From the NCBI RefSeq assembly GCF_900167255.1, contig NZ_FUYB01000015.1:1-64000 (forward strand): DNA of 64,000 nt. The letters run 5' to 3'. Below the pieces are notes generated by a model. It was given only the letters and a program-made list of their open reading frames with translations, made no database searches and had not been told where the DNA came from. This document shows positions 36,800-45,025 of this stretch, piece by piece. The stretch is from Thiothrix eikelboomii. GTDB taxonomy: Bacteria; Pseudomonadota; Gammaproteobacteria; Thiotrichales; Thiotrichaceae. A program made the translations under genes and the position numbers. Each line of letters starts with the position of its first letter. Position 1 is the stretch's first letter.

Positions 36800-37987
36800 A
36801 TGACACTGCGATATCGAATGACTTCATTTTTAGCACTGATCTGCCTCTTCACGAGTCTGACCCTTAGCCTGATCTCAACTCATGCTTTTGCCACTACCGT
36901 AGAGCATCGCTCTTTAGGGGAAGTGAATAGTTTTTTAGATGGTTGGAAGCCCGTAGCGATTGATGGCAATCAGCAAATCAGTTTTCCAGAACTCATGCAA
37001 AGACTACAAACTAGGCGGGTTGTTTTTGTCGGTGAAACCCATGATCGCTATGATCACCATATCAATCAGCTGTTGATCTTGCGCTCGCTGCATCGGCAAA
37101 ATCCTAAGCTTGGAATCGGCGTGGAATGGTTTCAACAAAGTTTTCAGCCCGTTCTTAATCATTATTTAGCGGGTAAGATCAGCGAGGATCAGCTACTCAA
37201 GCAAACCGATTATTATAATCGCTGGCGTTATGACTTTCGCATGCTGCGCCCAATTCTTGAATATGCCAAAGCACATCAACTGCCGGTGATTGCTTTAAAT
37301 GCACCTGCAGAACTCACCAGTAAAGTGGGTATGTATGGTCTTGAAAGCCTCAGTAAAGCGGAGCGCGCCCAGCTACCGGCTCAAATCACCCCCGCTGAAG
37401 GTTCTTATCTGACTAAGCTACGCCAAGTATTTGCTGATCATCAAGGGCATGGTCAATTTGAAAACTTTGCGATGGTACAACGCATTTGGGATGAAACGAT
37501 GGCAGCTAATATCGTTCGATTCCTACAAACCCATGATCATACCCGTATGGTGGTATTTGCAGGCTCAGGGCATGTGAGTTCAAAGGCGGCCATTCCCAAT
37601 GATGTGAGTCGACGCCTACCTAAAGTGACCAAAGCGACCATTCATAGTGTGGATGTACGTGAACGTTTGAATGATGACGTTGATTATCAACTACTCACAC
37701 AGTTTCTCAGCCTACCGCCCACAGGTAAGCTCGGTGTATGGTTAGTACCTGCTCCACAGGGAGTAGCGATTGGCAAACTTGTGCCGAATAGTGCGGCGGA
37801 TAAAGCGGGTCTCCATGAAGGCGACAAAATTACCAGCATCAACGGTCAATTAGTCTCGAGTGTGGCTGATTTATATAACGACTTAGCTAAATATAAACCG
37901 GGCGAAAACATTAAGCTCGGGATCAAATCACCCGACTTCAAAGGGCAACCGCCTCGTGAGGTGTTTTACACGCTCAAGCTGCAATAG
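36800..37987 (+). CDS. ChaN-like protein with C-terminal PDZ domain
   Basis: About 395 aa from the ATG at 36800; 36818 is an alternative. An N-terminal signal (hydrophobic ALICLFTSLTLSLI, ending at HAFA) is followed by a ChaN/haem-binding uptake-like domain: RVVFVGETHDRYDHHINQLLIL, GVEWFQQSFQPVL, VVFAGSGHVSSKAAIP. A PDZ domain fills the last 95 residues (VAIGKLVPNSAADKAGLHEGDKI). ChaN-like lipoproteins bind haem or act in iron uptake in some species. The PDZ fusion suggests it docks on another envelope protein, perhaps as a chaperone. No lipobox is seen. Confidence 0.75.
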   Translation: MTLRYRMTSFLALICLFTSLTLSLISTHAFATTVEHRSLGEVNSFLDGWKPVAIDGNQQISFPELMQRLQTRRVVFVGETHDRYDHHINQLLILRSLHRQNPKLGIGVEWFQQSFQPVLNHYLAGKISEDQLLKQTDYYNRWRYDFRMLRPILEYAKAHQLPVIALNAPAELTSKVGMYGLESLSKAERAQLPAQITPAEGSYLTKLRQVFADHQGHGQFENFAMVQRIWDETMAANIVRFLQTHDHTRMVVFAGSGHVSSKAAIPNDVSRRLPKVTKATIHSVDVRERLNDDVDYQLLTQFLSLPPTGKLGVWLVPAPQGVAIGKLVPNSAADKAGLHEGDKITSINGQLVSSVADLYNDLAKYKPGENIKLGIKSPDFKGQPPREVFYTLKLQ

Positions 37988-38005
37988 GCGGTTCAATAGA
38001 GAAGC

Positions 38006-38560
38006 TCAATAAGGTCGTTGGCCTAGCCAATTCCCTGCAGGGTAGTAATTACAGACCCAAATTTGCCCTAAATCCCCGCAGACCGCCGCTGCACAGCCTA
38101 ATTCTTGCGTATTGCGCCATACCATTTGCGTATAATGTCCGCATTGTGCACCTAATCGACATTGATGGCTGGCATAGTCATAATCCTGCACTTCATTAGC
38201 CCAAAGCGCTGCAACTCGGCTAGGGCTAATCGGTTCAAGCTCGATCCGTCCATCGCTCCAGCGGCGTGGTCCTGACCAAAATAGATTCTCCCCAACTTGC
38301 CATTCGTCTTTGCCCAACTCCTGACGATGATGCATTTGACAGGCTGGCTGACTCGCTAAGGTAGCGGCCCAAGTTTGCGCATAAGTCGCTAAGGGTGCTG
38401 ACCATTGTAGGCTTGGTAAACCTAAAGGCGCACGGACAGCATTATGTGCAGTTAACATCAGTGTAGCATTCAGCGGCAAAGCGCGTGCAGGCACATTCGG
38501 AGCGAGCGTACAAGCTGCTCCTGTTATAGTCAGTAAGCAAACAAAGGCAAGGCGTTGCAT
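38006..38560 (-). CDS. CAP/SCP-domain lipoprotein
   Basis: 184 aa. A short signal ends in a likely lipobox (TITGAAC, Cys17). The CAP (PR-1/SCP-like) domain follows: LTAHNAVRAPLGLPSLQWS, YAQTWAATL, VGENLFWS, CGHYTQMVWRNTQELGCA and WVCNYYPAGNW. The two His and two Glu of the CAP cavity are in place. Bacterial CAP proteins are extracellular or envelope proteins of mostly unknown activity, with lipid or metal binding suggested. It lies 3 bases after the YcbL gene ends, on the same strand, so the two are probably co-transcribed. Confidence 0.85.
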   Translation of the reverse strand: MQRLAFVCLLTITGAACTLAPNVPARALPLNATLMLTAHNAVRAPLGLPSLQWSAPLATYAQTWAATLASQPACQMHHRQELGKDEWQVGENLFWSGPRRWSDGRIELEPISPSRVAALWANEVQDYDYASHQCRLGAQCGHYTQMVWRNTQELGCAAAVCGDLGQIWVCNYYPAGNWLGQRPY

Positions 38561-38563
38561 ACT

Positions 38564-39193
38564 TTAGTGCACAAAAGGATTAGTGCGACGCTCAGCCCCA
38601 ATCGTCGTATTCGGTCCATGGCCAGGGACCACCGTGACTTGATCCCCTAAGGTCCACAACCGTTGCTTAATAGAATTCATTAACTGTTGATGGTTTCCCC
38701 CCGGAAAATCAGTACGCCCCACGCTGCCCTCGAACAGTACATCCCCCACAAACACAATAGCTGCCTGCTGATTAAATAAAACCACATGACCGGGGGTATG
38801 TCCGGGGGTATGCAAGACCGCAAAACTTTCCTTGCCCACCGTCAAAGTATCACCTTGCTTTAGCCATTGGGTTGGCCGAAAGGCCTCATGGGGTGGAAAA
38901 CCGAACTGCCGCGATTGAATCGGCAAACCATCCAGCCAATAAGCATCTGCTTCATGCGGGCCGATCACTGGAATTTGATAATGTTCTGCAATCGGCATCG
39001 TGCCACCGACATGATCTAAATGGCCGTGAGTGAGCCAGACTGCAATCGGTTTCACCCCTTCTTTTTCAATCGCAGCGATGAGCTTAGGTACATCGCCACC
39101 CGGATCGACCAACACACATTCTTGGGTTGCCTCGCACCAAATAAGACTGCAATTTTGTTGGAAGGGCGTGACCGGAATTTTGAGGTATTTCAT
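38564..39193 (-). CDS. ycbL: Metallo-beta-lactamase fold hydrolase, YcbL/glyoxalase II-like
   Basis: 209 aa from the ATG at 39193, with an AGG site; the upstream TTG at 39199 is less likely. The metal-binding motif THGHLDHVGG lies near 57-66, HTPGHTPGHVVLF near 130, GDVLFEGSVGRTDFPGG near 151-167 and VPGHGPNT near 190. This order, the IPVTPFQQNCSLIWCE start and the length match YcbL of E. coli, a type II glyoxalase-like thioesterase lacking the C-terminal substrate domain of GloB. It would hydrolyse S-lactoylglutathione-type thioesters in the cytoplasm. Confidence 0.85.
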   Translation of the reverse strand: MKYLKIPVTPFQQNCSLIWCEATQECVLVDPGGDVPKLIAAIEKEGVKPIAVWLTHGHLDHVGGTMPIAEHYQIPVIGPHEADAYWLDGLPIQSRQFGFPPHEAFRPTQWLKQGDTLTVGKESFAVLHTPGHTPGHVVLFNQQAAIVFVGDVLFEGSVGRTDFPGGNHQQLMNSIKQRLWTLGDQVTVVPGHGPNTTIGAERRTNPFVH

Positions 39194-39312
39194 GCGCAAA
39201 CCTAAGTAGAAAATCGGAAAAGGCTAACATTTTAAGGGTTAGCCCAGTGTAGAGCTAGTGCCGTTAGTTAAACGACACTGGCTATAACCTGTGCTAGCCT
39301 CCCGTGCTGGAC

Positions 39313-41655
39313 TCAAGGTGCGAAATAATATTGATAATCCGCACACTGCTTGATCACATCCTTAAAATATTGCGTATCTTCATAAGCACGGATCTGCTTA
39401 AAGTAAGTGCCTAAGCCATTTTTCTTGGCAAACTTCACGGCCTTAGCGTATTTGTCATTGCTTCCATGCGGCCAGTACTTGTCAAGATCTGTTCCTTTCC
39501 TCTCCTGCTGCTTATAAAACTCATCTTCCTCGATTTTTGCCAAGGCATACAGAGTTTTGACTGTTAACTCTCGGTTACTAGCGTGTTGTAAAGCGAGCTC
39601 ATAGTGTTGACGTGCCTTACTAAAATCAATTTCACCCTCACGCCAAGCCATCGTCGAGCGTTCTGTCTTGATCAACATTGGGGAATTCCCAAACCAAGTC
39701 ATATTGTAATAGGCCGTCCCCAATAGAAACTGATTCTGAGCATCACTCGGATTAGTCTTGGCCTTGGTTTCCAAAGCTTGCATTGTATTAATCACTTCCA
39801 GCAGGGTCATCGGTTTGGATTTGACCCGATTATTACCACTGCGCCCGGTGGTAAATGGGTTATAAGTGGTTTTGAAGAGCTTATTCTTGGCCTCCAAAGC
39901 AGCGGCTTTGGCTTGGTCCAATAAACCAGCGGCTAGATACTTCCGAGCAATCAGTTCGTTGGGATCGTTATTCAGCACAAATTGATTGGTTTCATAGTCA
40001 ATGCTACCGAAGGCCTTAGCAAAATCTGTCACCATCTGTTGTTCCCAACGATTGGGCGCCGTTTTGGCTTGCAAAGCTTGCAGCTGTCGAATTTCACCGA
40101 CCTTAATCTCATCCAGAACAATATCACCTCGTTGTTTAGCAAGATAAGCTTTACCGGGCTGTTTGGCCTTGATATACAGAGGTTCTAACTTAGCATAGGT
40201 ATAAGTCATAATGTCCTGCGTGCGGCGCTTATACTCATTATTGTAGGCATCCTCCTCACCTCCTTGGTTAAGCGGTTTTTCTAGTGCGACCACGGCCGTC
40301 AAATTGTCAGCTATCACCTGCTCACCGGCTGGGTCAATGGCGCTCAAATTTTCAAGATAGATCCAATGCTCCAAGGGTTGGACATAAGGCAGGCGGGCAT
40401 CCTTCGAATAGGTAGAGAGAAAACCACTGACATCAGCTGAACTCAACGGCTGTGCCGATAATAACTTTAGATAAAGAGCCGCATAATCGGATAAAAATAG
40501 ATCCTTACGCTTTTTATCCTGCCTGACCTGCTCAAGCCATTGGCTAAATTGGGTGAGATATTGACTGCGGCGCTCGCGCAGCTTCTGTTTAGCTGGCTCA
40601 GTTTTAGCTTCTTCATAGGCCTTAAGATCGTCAATCAGCACCTCTCGATTGATCCCACGTGAAGCCTGTAGCCACGGATCGGCCTGATTACCAGGTAGGT
40701 GATCAGCAAACTGAGCAAATTCCAGCTCACGGAATAGCAGGGCATCAAACCAATCTGAATCGGGAGCCAGCGCATACACCGATTTCAGCTCCTCCAAAGA
40801 GTTAGCATTGACCCGTAGCGCCCGCACAAAATGCATCAAGGCTTGTTCATCCTTGTTCTGGCATAATGCCATCAAAGCCTGCCATTCTTCGTCCGTTTTA
40901 ATACTGAAATTCAGCTGTGCCTGCAGCTTTTTGGTGTCAGTTTTAGCCAGCAGGGTAGCAAACTGATAAGCTGCCTCGGCCCTTTTCCCAGTACGCTGTA
41001 GAGCGCCGGCATACAGTAAACCTGCCCAGATAGCAACTTCTTTGTCTGGTTGCTGGAGATCAGCTGCACGGCTTGAGTATTCACTCAGAACGGCTGCATA
41101 TTGCCCCGTGTAATGCAACAGGCGGATCAGCAAATAAGTATAACGCTGGCGTAAAAAAGCATCCTGCTCGGTTTTAAGCTGTTGATTAATTTCAGTCAGC
41201 ACTTCGCTGCCAAGCTTCAGATTTTCTGCCTTTTGCTGCTGTTGCTCTTCCTTAGTCAGCCAGCGTGGATCGCTTTGATTAGCAACAGGCTCTTGTTTCG
41301 CCACGATCCCTAGATAGGTTTTCACGGCAACGGGTTGAGTGGCGAGCTTTTCCTCATTGCGCTCATAAACAATGGCTTTGGCCTCTTCCGGTGAGACCTT
41401 GAGATAAGTCCCCCAGGCTTGCAGGTTATAAGTTTCGGTGACTTGATCTTCATCGTATTCATCATTGGTATAAGACCCCGGGAAATAACTTCGGCGGCGC
41501 ACAAAGTGCTGCTTAACTAATTCACCGTACAAAGCATCCAGACTCTTCGAGTAATAGAAATACTCGGTTTCACTCCAGCCACAGGAAAAAGCCACAGCAG
41601 AAAATAGACCACTGGCCAATGCTAGGCTCCAGAATAGCTTTTTAAGGTAGTTCAT
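39313..41655 (-). CDS. Large exported helical-repeat protein, unknown function
   Basis: 780 aa. An N-terminal signal (about 1-23, ending AFS before a Cys) is followed by a nearly all-helical protein rich in Ala, Leu, Glu and Lys, with TPR-like stretches (for example YTYLLIRLLHYTGQYAAVLSE, AIWAGLLYAGALQRTGKRAEA and DAQNQFLLGTAYYNMTWFG). No catalytic motif is seen. Its start overlaps the stop of the upstream 337-aa gene by 4 bases (ATGA), so the two are translationally coupled and probably act together in the envelope. Family not recognised. Confidence 0.75.
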   Translation of the reverse strand: MNYLKKLFWSLALASGLFSAVAFSCGWSETEYFYYSKSLDALYGELVKQHFVRRRSYFPGSYTNDEYDEDQVTETYNLQAWGTYLKVSPEEAKAIVYERNEEKLATQPVAVKTYLGIVAKQEPVANQSDPRWLTKEEQQQQKAENLKLGSEVLTEINQQLKTEQDAFLRQRYTYLLIRLLHYTGQYAAVLSEYSSRAADLQQPDKEVAIWAGLLYAGALQRTGKRAEAAYQFATLLAKTDTKKLQAQLNFSIKTDEEWQALMALCQNKDEQALMHFVRALRVNANSLEELKSVYALAPDSDWFDALLFRELEFAQFADHLPGNQADPWLQASRGINREVLIDDLKAYEEAKTEPAKQKLRERRSQYLTQFSQWLEQVRQDKKRKDLFLSDYAALYLKLLSAQPLSSADVSGFLSTYSKDARLPYVQPLEHWIYLENLSAIDPAGEQVIADNLTAVVALEKPLNQGGEEDAYNNEYKRRTQDIMTYTYAKLEPLYIKAKQPGKAYLAKQRGDIVLDEIKVGEIRQLQALQAKTAPNRWEQQMVTDFAKAFGSIDYETNQFVLNNDPNELIARKYLAAGLLDQAKAAALEAKNKLFKTTYNPFTTGRSGNNRVKSKPMTLLEVINTMQALETKAKTNPSDAQNQFLLGTAYYNMTWFGNSPMLIKTERSTMAWREGEIDFSKARQHYELALQHASNRELTVKTLYALAKIEEDEFYKQQERKGTDLDKYWPHGSNDKYAKAVKFAKKNGLGTYFKQIRAYEDTQYFKDVIKQCADYQYYFAP

Positions 41656-42665
41656 TGTGGCTGGCTCCTTGATGAAAAATCGGCAGCAATAGCTGCCAGT
41701 TGGTCTGGTGTAAAGCGATTGGCATCCTGCAGCGTATAAAAAATAAGCTCATCGGGCTGCATAACAGTCTTCAACTGCTGGGCAGCCTGTTGCAAAGACT
41801 TAAGGTCAACAGTGTCCACTCGTAGTTCATCCTCGGGGTAGAGATAATATTCCTGCCAATAATGCCCTTGTGTCACCGTATAATGATGCTCATCCAAACG
41901 CTCGGTTTTAGCCGCGTTAGGCTCGGCACTATTGGCTAAATGTACCAACTTACCTCGGCGGATCACGCGAGTTTGCTGATACAGCGGTAGGGCAAGATCG
42001 AGCGGAAGCGGGTATTTTTCAAAGTTTTGCAGATAAGTTTGACCGACAGCAGGATCGAGGATGTAATTTTTTGTTTCAGGGTCACGAATATCGCTCATAT
42101 TGTAATACATCAGTGCAGCTCGTTCGGCAGGCGGCACACCAGTACGGGTAGCGTATTTGACTTGATGCAAGCGCAAAGTCACGCTCAAATGCGGATAGTC
42201 GGCTTTTAAGCGCGATAAAAAAGCGAAATAGGTATCGCGGGTCTGCTCGGTCCAATCACAATCCATCTGCAAACGCTGATAGGTTTGCGGCGGAATATGG
42301 CTCAGAATTTGTGCATATACCGTCTCTAGTACATCCGCTTTTAAAGCATTATTGTCTAGAAATACGACGGGCGTGATCGGTAGGGACGGTGGTGTGCGTA
42401 GATCCGTCGGATTAATCGACAACTGCTGATCTCGATAGCCTATATCCAACAGCTTAAGGTAAAGCTGCGCAGGTGCGTAAGTTTTCAGGCTAGCAGGATC
42501 ATCGGTGTAGCTGTTCGCCCAATGGTAATAACTGATCTTAGGCGGAAGACCCGAAAATTTACTAGCTTTACTCTGTTGCCAATAGACTGCCGCTGAGCCA
42601 ATCGCCAGCAAGCTAATCAGCACGACAAAACGGTGAGCGGTCCGTGATCTCAAGCTATCAAACAT
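41652..42665 (-). CDS. Membrane-anchored barrel-like protein, unknown function
   Basis: 337 aa. One N-terminal membrane segment (about 12-28: FVVLISLLAIGSAAVYW) is followed by a soluble domain with alternating strands and helices. It contains YYHWANSYT, QRLQMDCDWTEQTRDTYFAF (about 130-149), VTLRLHQVKYATRTGVPP and LMYYNMSDIRDP. The acidic DCDW strand end and the regular alternation suggest a TIM barrel of glycoside-hydrolase type, but no family could be named. It is the first gene of a two-gene operon with the 780-aa helical protein. Confidence 0.7.
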   Translation of the reverse strand: MFDSLRSRTAHRFVVLISLLAIGSAAVYWQQSKASKFSGLPPKISYYHWANSYTDDPASLKTYAPAQLYLKLLDIGYRDQQLSINPTDLRTPPSLPITPVVFLDNNALKADVLETVYAQILSHIPPQTYQRLQMDCDWTEQTRDTYFAFLSRLKADYPHLSVTLRLHQVKYATRTGVPPAERAALMYYNMSDIRDPETKNYILDPAVGQTYLQNFEKYPLPLDLALPLYQQTRVIRRGKLVHLANSAEPNAAKTERLDEHHYTVTQGHYWQEYYLYPEDELRVDTVDLKSLQQAAQQLKTVMQPDELIFYTLQDANRFTPDQLAAIAADFSSRSQPQ

Positions 42666-42848
42666 GGTTTTTCATCCGTTTGCGACCCTCGCGTCATAAT
42701 ACAAACATTTTCAAACCGAAATAGTTCACCCATAGTATAGGTTTATGTTGGACAGGAGGAAGAGGAAGTCTCGCTAAGCTGACATGAGAAAACACTAGGT
42801 AGCTGCGCTAGATTACATCTGGAAAGTTATTTGAGTTAGGATAAAACC

Positions 42849-43106
42849 ATGACTGTTACTTTAAAAACTGAGTTTGATGCCGTCTTAGAACCCTTAGGCA
42901 AGGATGCAGCTGAGTTTTTTCTAGCGGCTAGTTTATATCACGCACAGAAAATCAGTTTTGCCGCTGCTGCTGCTTTAGCCTGTTTAAGCTTTAAAGAGTT
43001 TTTGTTTCGTCTACGTGAGCATTTTGGGCGTGGCCTAATAGTTACGGATGAAATAATTGAGGAAGACTTAGAGACGGTGGCTGAATTATTGGCTGAGCAA
43101 GCATGA
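42849..43106 (+). CDS. UPF0175-family antitoxin-like protein
   Basis: 85 aa with AGGA 7 bases upstream. The sequence (LEPLGKDAAEFFLAASLYHAQKISFAAAAALACLSFKEFLFRLREHFG) fits the UPF0175/VapB-like fold, usually the antitoxin partner of a DUF3368 PIN-domain toxin. Its stop overlaps an ATG (ATGA) of a decayed PIN gene, which supports the pairing. With the toxin broken, this is likely an orphan antitoxin. Confidence 0.7.
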   Translation: MTVTLKTEFDAVLEPLGKDAAEFFLAASLYHAQKISFAAAAALACLSFKEFLFRLREHFGRGLIVTDEIIEEDLETVAELLAEQA

Positions 43107-43432
43107 AGGTTGTTAGCAATGCTAGCCTGTAATTTTTCTAGCCAAGTTAAATGCTTCTGATCTTTTGGGAATTGTTTTGCAGAGGTGCATACTCCTGAGG
43201 CTGTATTAAGGGAAGTTGGTGAATTAACCCTACCACTAAGCATACAAGTGACAGCAATTTCTGAGTTCGGCAAGTATTATGTAGCGGGTGCAGTAGGGGC
43301 ACTGCATGTCGGTGATTTAGAAGCGATTCGCTTAGCCGATTTGTAGCGCATCTTGATGCTTTCATAAACCAACATGGCATGTGGCTATCTACCAAGATGT
43401 TGGAGTACTTGAAAAAGGTTGCTAGTGATTAA
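43103..43432 (+). pseudogene. Decayed DUF3368 PIN-domain toxin gene
   Basis: Fragments in different frames rebuild a PIN toxin. MKVVSNAS starts at 43103 and overlaps the antitoxin stop. VIFLAKLNASDLLGIV follows after one shift, FAEVHTPEAVLREVGEL after another, then VGALHVGDLEAIRLADL to a stop near 43347. The C-terminal end (LDAFINQHGMWLSTKMLEYL) lies in a further frame and ends at 43432. The middle with the later PIN acidic residues is deleted. At least two frameshifts and a deletion make it non-functional. Confidence 0.7.
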
Positions 43433-43460
43433 GTACAGGCTATGCATCCTATCATAGGAT

Positions 43461-43592
43461 TTATTGACCTGAAGCAATACGAAAACCAACATTCCCCAAT
43501 GCATCTGAAGGCTGTCTACTACCACGAGCAGATGAACGTAGTTCGTTTGCCCCGAAATGGTAAGGAATTCTGTATAACTTCGTTTTGCTCAT
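43461..43592 (-). pseudogene. C-terminal fragment of a formylglycine-generating-enzyme-like gene
   Basis: A 43-codon frame ending at 43461 reads NELRSSARGSRQPSDALG and NVGFRIASGQ. This is the typical end of the FGE-sulfatase/SUMF1 domain (R-S-x-R-...-P-...-N-x-GFR). The rest of the domain is missing, so it is a remnant of a longer gene. It sits beside the dead toxin gene, which marks 43.1-43.6 kb as a degraded region. Confidence 0.55.
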
Positions 43593-43650
43593 CAATCAAA
43601 CAAAGGCTTTGAATCTGTCTTAAAACAAATCCTAAGAATTTGTCCTATTT

Positions 43651-43658
43651 CCCCCCCC
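43651..43658 (+). repeat. C8 homopolymer upstream of the DUF1615 gene
   Basis: Eight C in a row lie about 42 bases before the next start codon, in a promoter-like position. Such tracts can change length by slippage and alter promoter spacing. Function here is unproven. Confidence 0.35.
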
Positions 43659-43700
43659 TTGCTAGAGTGCGTTAATAAGCAAATATTTAGATTCTAAGCA

Positions 43701-44936
43701 ATGCTCGACTGGCTCTTAGCAAAACTCCAAACTCTGCTGCTTTGGGTAGGTGGCCTAGCCACCATTGGCCTAGGCATTTGGTTTTATCCCGCCATTAAAG
43801 CACAACTCAGCGAAACTAAAGCGGCCACCGAAACCAAGCTTGCGATCCCTGTTTTGAGCCTTGAGCAAACCACACAGCTGATCAAAATTGCTGAACCGAA
43901 GGTACGCGAACCACGGGCTTGGGCAAGCGACTTGCTAACCGTCTTAAAAGAACATGGCCTCGAGCAAAGCCGCGAGAATATTTGTGCCGTAATTGCGATT
44001 GCTGATCAAGAATCCGGTTTTGTGGCTAATCCTGCCGTACCGAATTTAGGGAAAATATCTGAGCAAGCAGTGATTAGTAAATTAAAAAAATTCTCACTAC
44101 TGGGCGATGGTGCAGTAATCTTTCTAAATAAATTCCCCAATGCCAATGACAGCTTTATGCAGCGCATCCGCAAAGCGAAAACCGAACGTGATTTGGATTT
44201 AGCCTATCGGGATTTGATGGGTGGCCTGAAAGATTATGCGCAGCAATATAAACTCAATTGGCTGGTGGATAATCGTTTCGCCAATAATTTTATTGAAAGT
44301 AACAATGAAATTAATACGATTGGCTCGATGCAAGTCGCGGTGAGTTTCGCGGTGCAATTTGAGCGTGAACAGCGCAAAGGCAAAGCGCTGAGTTTAGAGG
44401 AGATGTATCAAGTCCGTGACAAACTGTATACCCGCAAAGGTGGTTTGTATTACGGCACACTACTCCTACTCGGTTATGAAACGGGTTATAACAAAAAAAT
44501 CTATCGCTTCGCTGATTTTAATGCTGGGCGCTATAGCAGCCGTAATGCTGCCTTTCAAACCATGCTGGCTAAACTAGCGGGTAAAGCCCTTGCTAGTGAT
44601 GGTGATTTATTGATTTATCAGCAAGATGGCGATGTTGAAATGACCGTGAGTGGCACTGAACAAGCCCTACGCATGGTGGTAAAGCAATATAATTTGGGCT
44701 TTAAAGACTATCAGATTCGCCGTGATCTACTGAAAGAAAAGCAGTTGGCTTTTAATAGCACCCCTATTTATCAAGCAATTTTGAAAGTTTATCAGCAAAC
44801 AACGGGTCAAGCACCGCTTTATGCGCAACTGCCGGGGATTGAATTACATAGTGAGAAATCCTCGCGGATTCTGACCACTGCGAAGTTTGCCAATACGGTG
44901 AACATGCGCTATCAGAGCTGTGTGAATCCTCCTTAA
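43701..44936 (+). CDS. DUF1615 protein with transglycosylase-like core
   Basis: 411 aa. A single N-terminal membrane segment (about 9-27: LLLWVGGLATIGLGIWFY) replaces the lipobox usual in this family. The DUF1615 body follows: ENICAVIAIADQESGFVANP (about 92-111), with a Glu placed like the catalytic acid of lysozyme-like transglycosylases, then NEINTIGSMQVAVSFA, LYYGTLLLLGYETGYNKKIYRFADFNAGRY and a Leu/Tyr-rich end. A role in cell-wall cutting is inferred; the family is uncharacterised. It stands alone. Confidence 0.75.
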   Translation: MLDWLLAKLQTLLLWVGGLATIGLGIWFYPAIKAQLSETKAATETKLAIPVLSLEQTTQLIKIAEPKVREPRAWASDLLTVLKEHGLEQSRENICAVIAIADQESGFVANPAVPNLGKISEQAVISKLKKFSLLGDGAVIFLNKFPNANDSFMQRIRKAKTERDLDLAYRDLMGGLKDYAQQYKLNWLVDNRFANNFIESNNEINTIGSMQVAVSFAVQFEREQRKGKALSLEEMYQVRDKLYTRKGGLYYGTLLLLGYETGYNKKIYRFADFNAGRYSSRNAAFQTMLAKLAGKALASDGDLLIYQQDGDVEMTVSGTEQALRMVVKQYNLGFKDYQIRRDLLKEKQLAFNSTPIYQAILKVYQQTTGQAPLYAQLPGIELHSEKSSRILTTAKFANTVNMRYQSCVNPP

Positions 44937-45025
44937 TTTAGCACTTAGTTTCGCTGCGTGCAGAGCACAAAACTGCTAAAGTAGTACCCCATTAACACAC
45001 CCAGTTTTGTTTACGAGGATACTCT

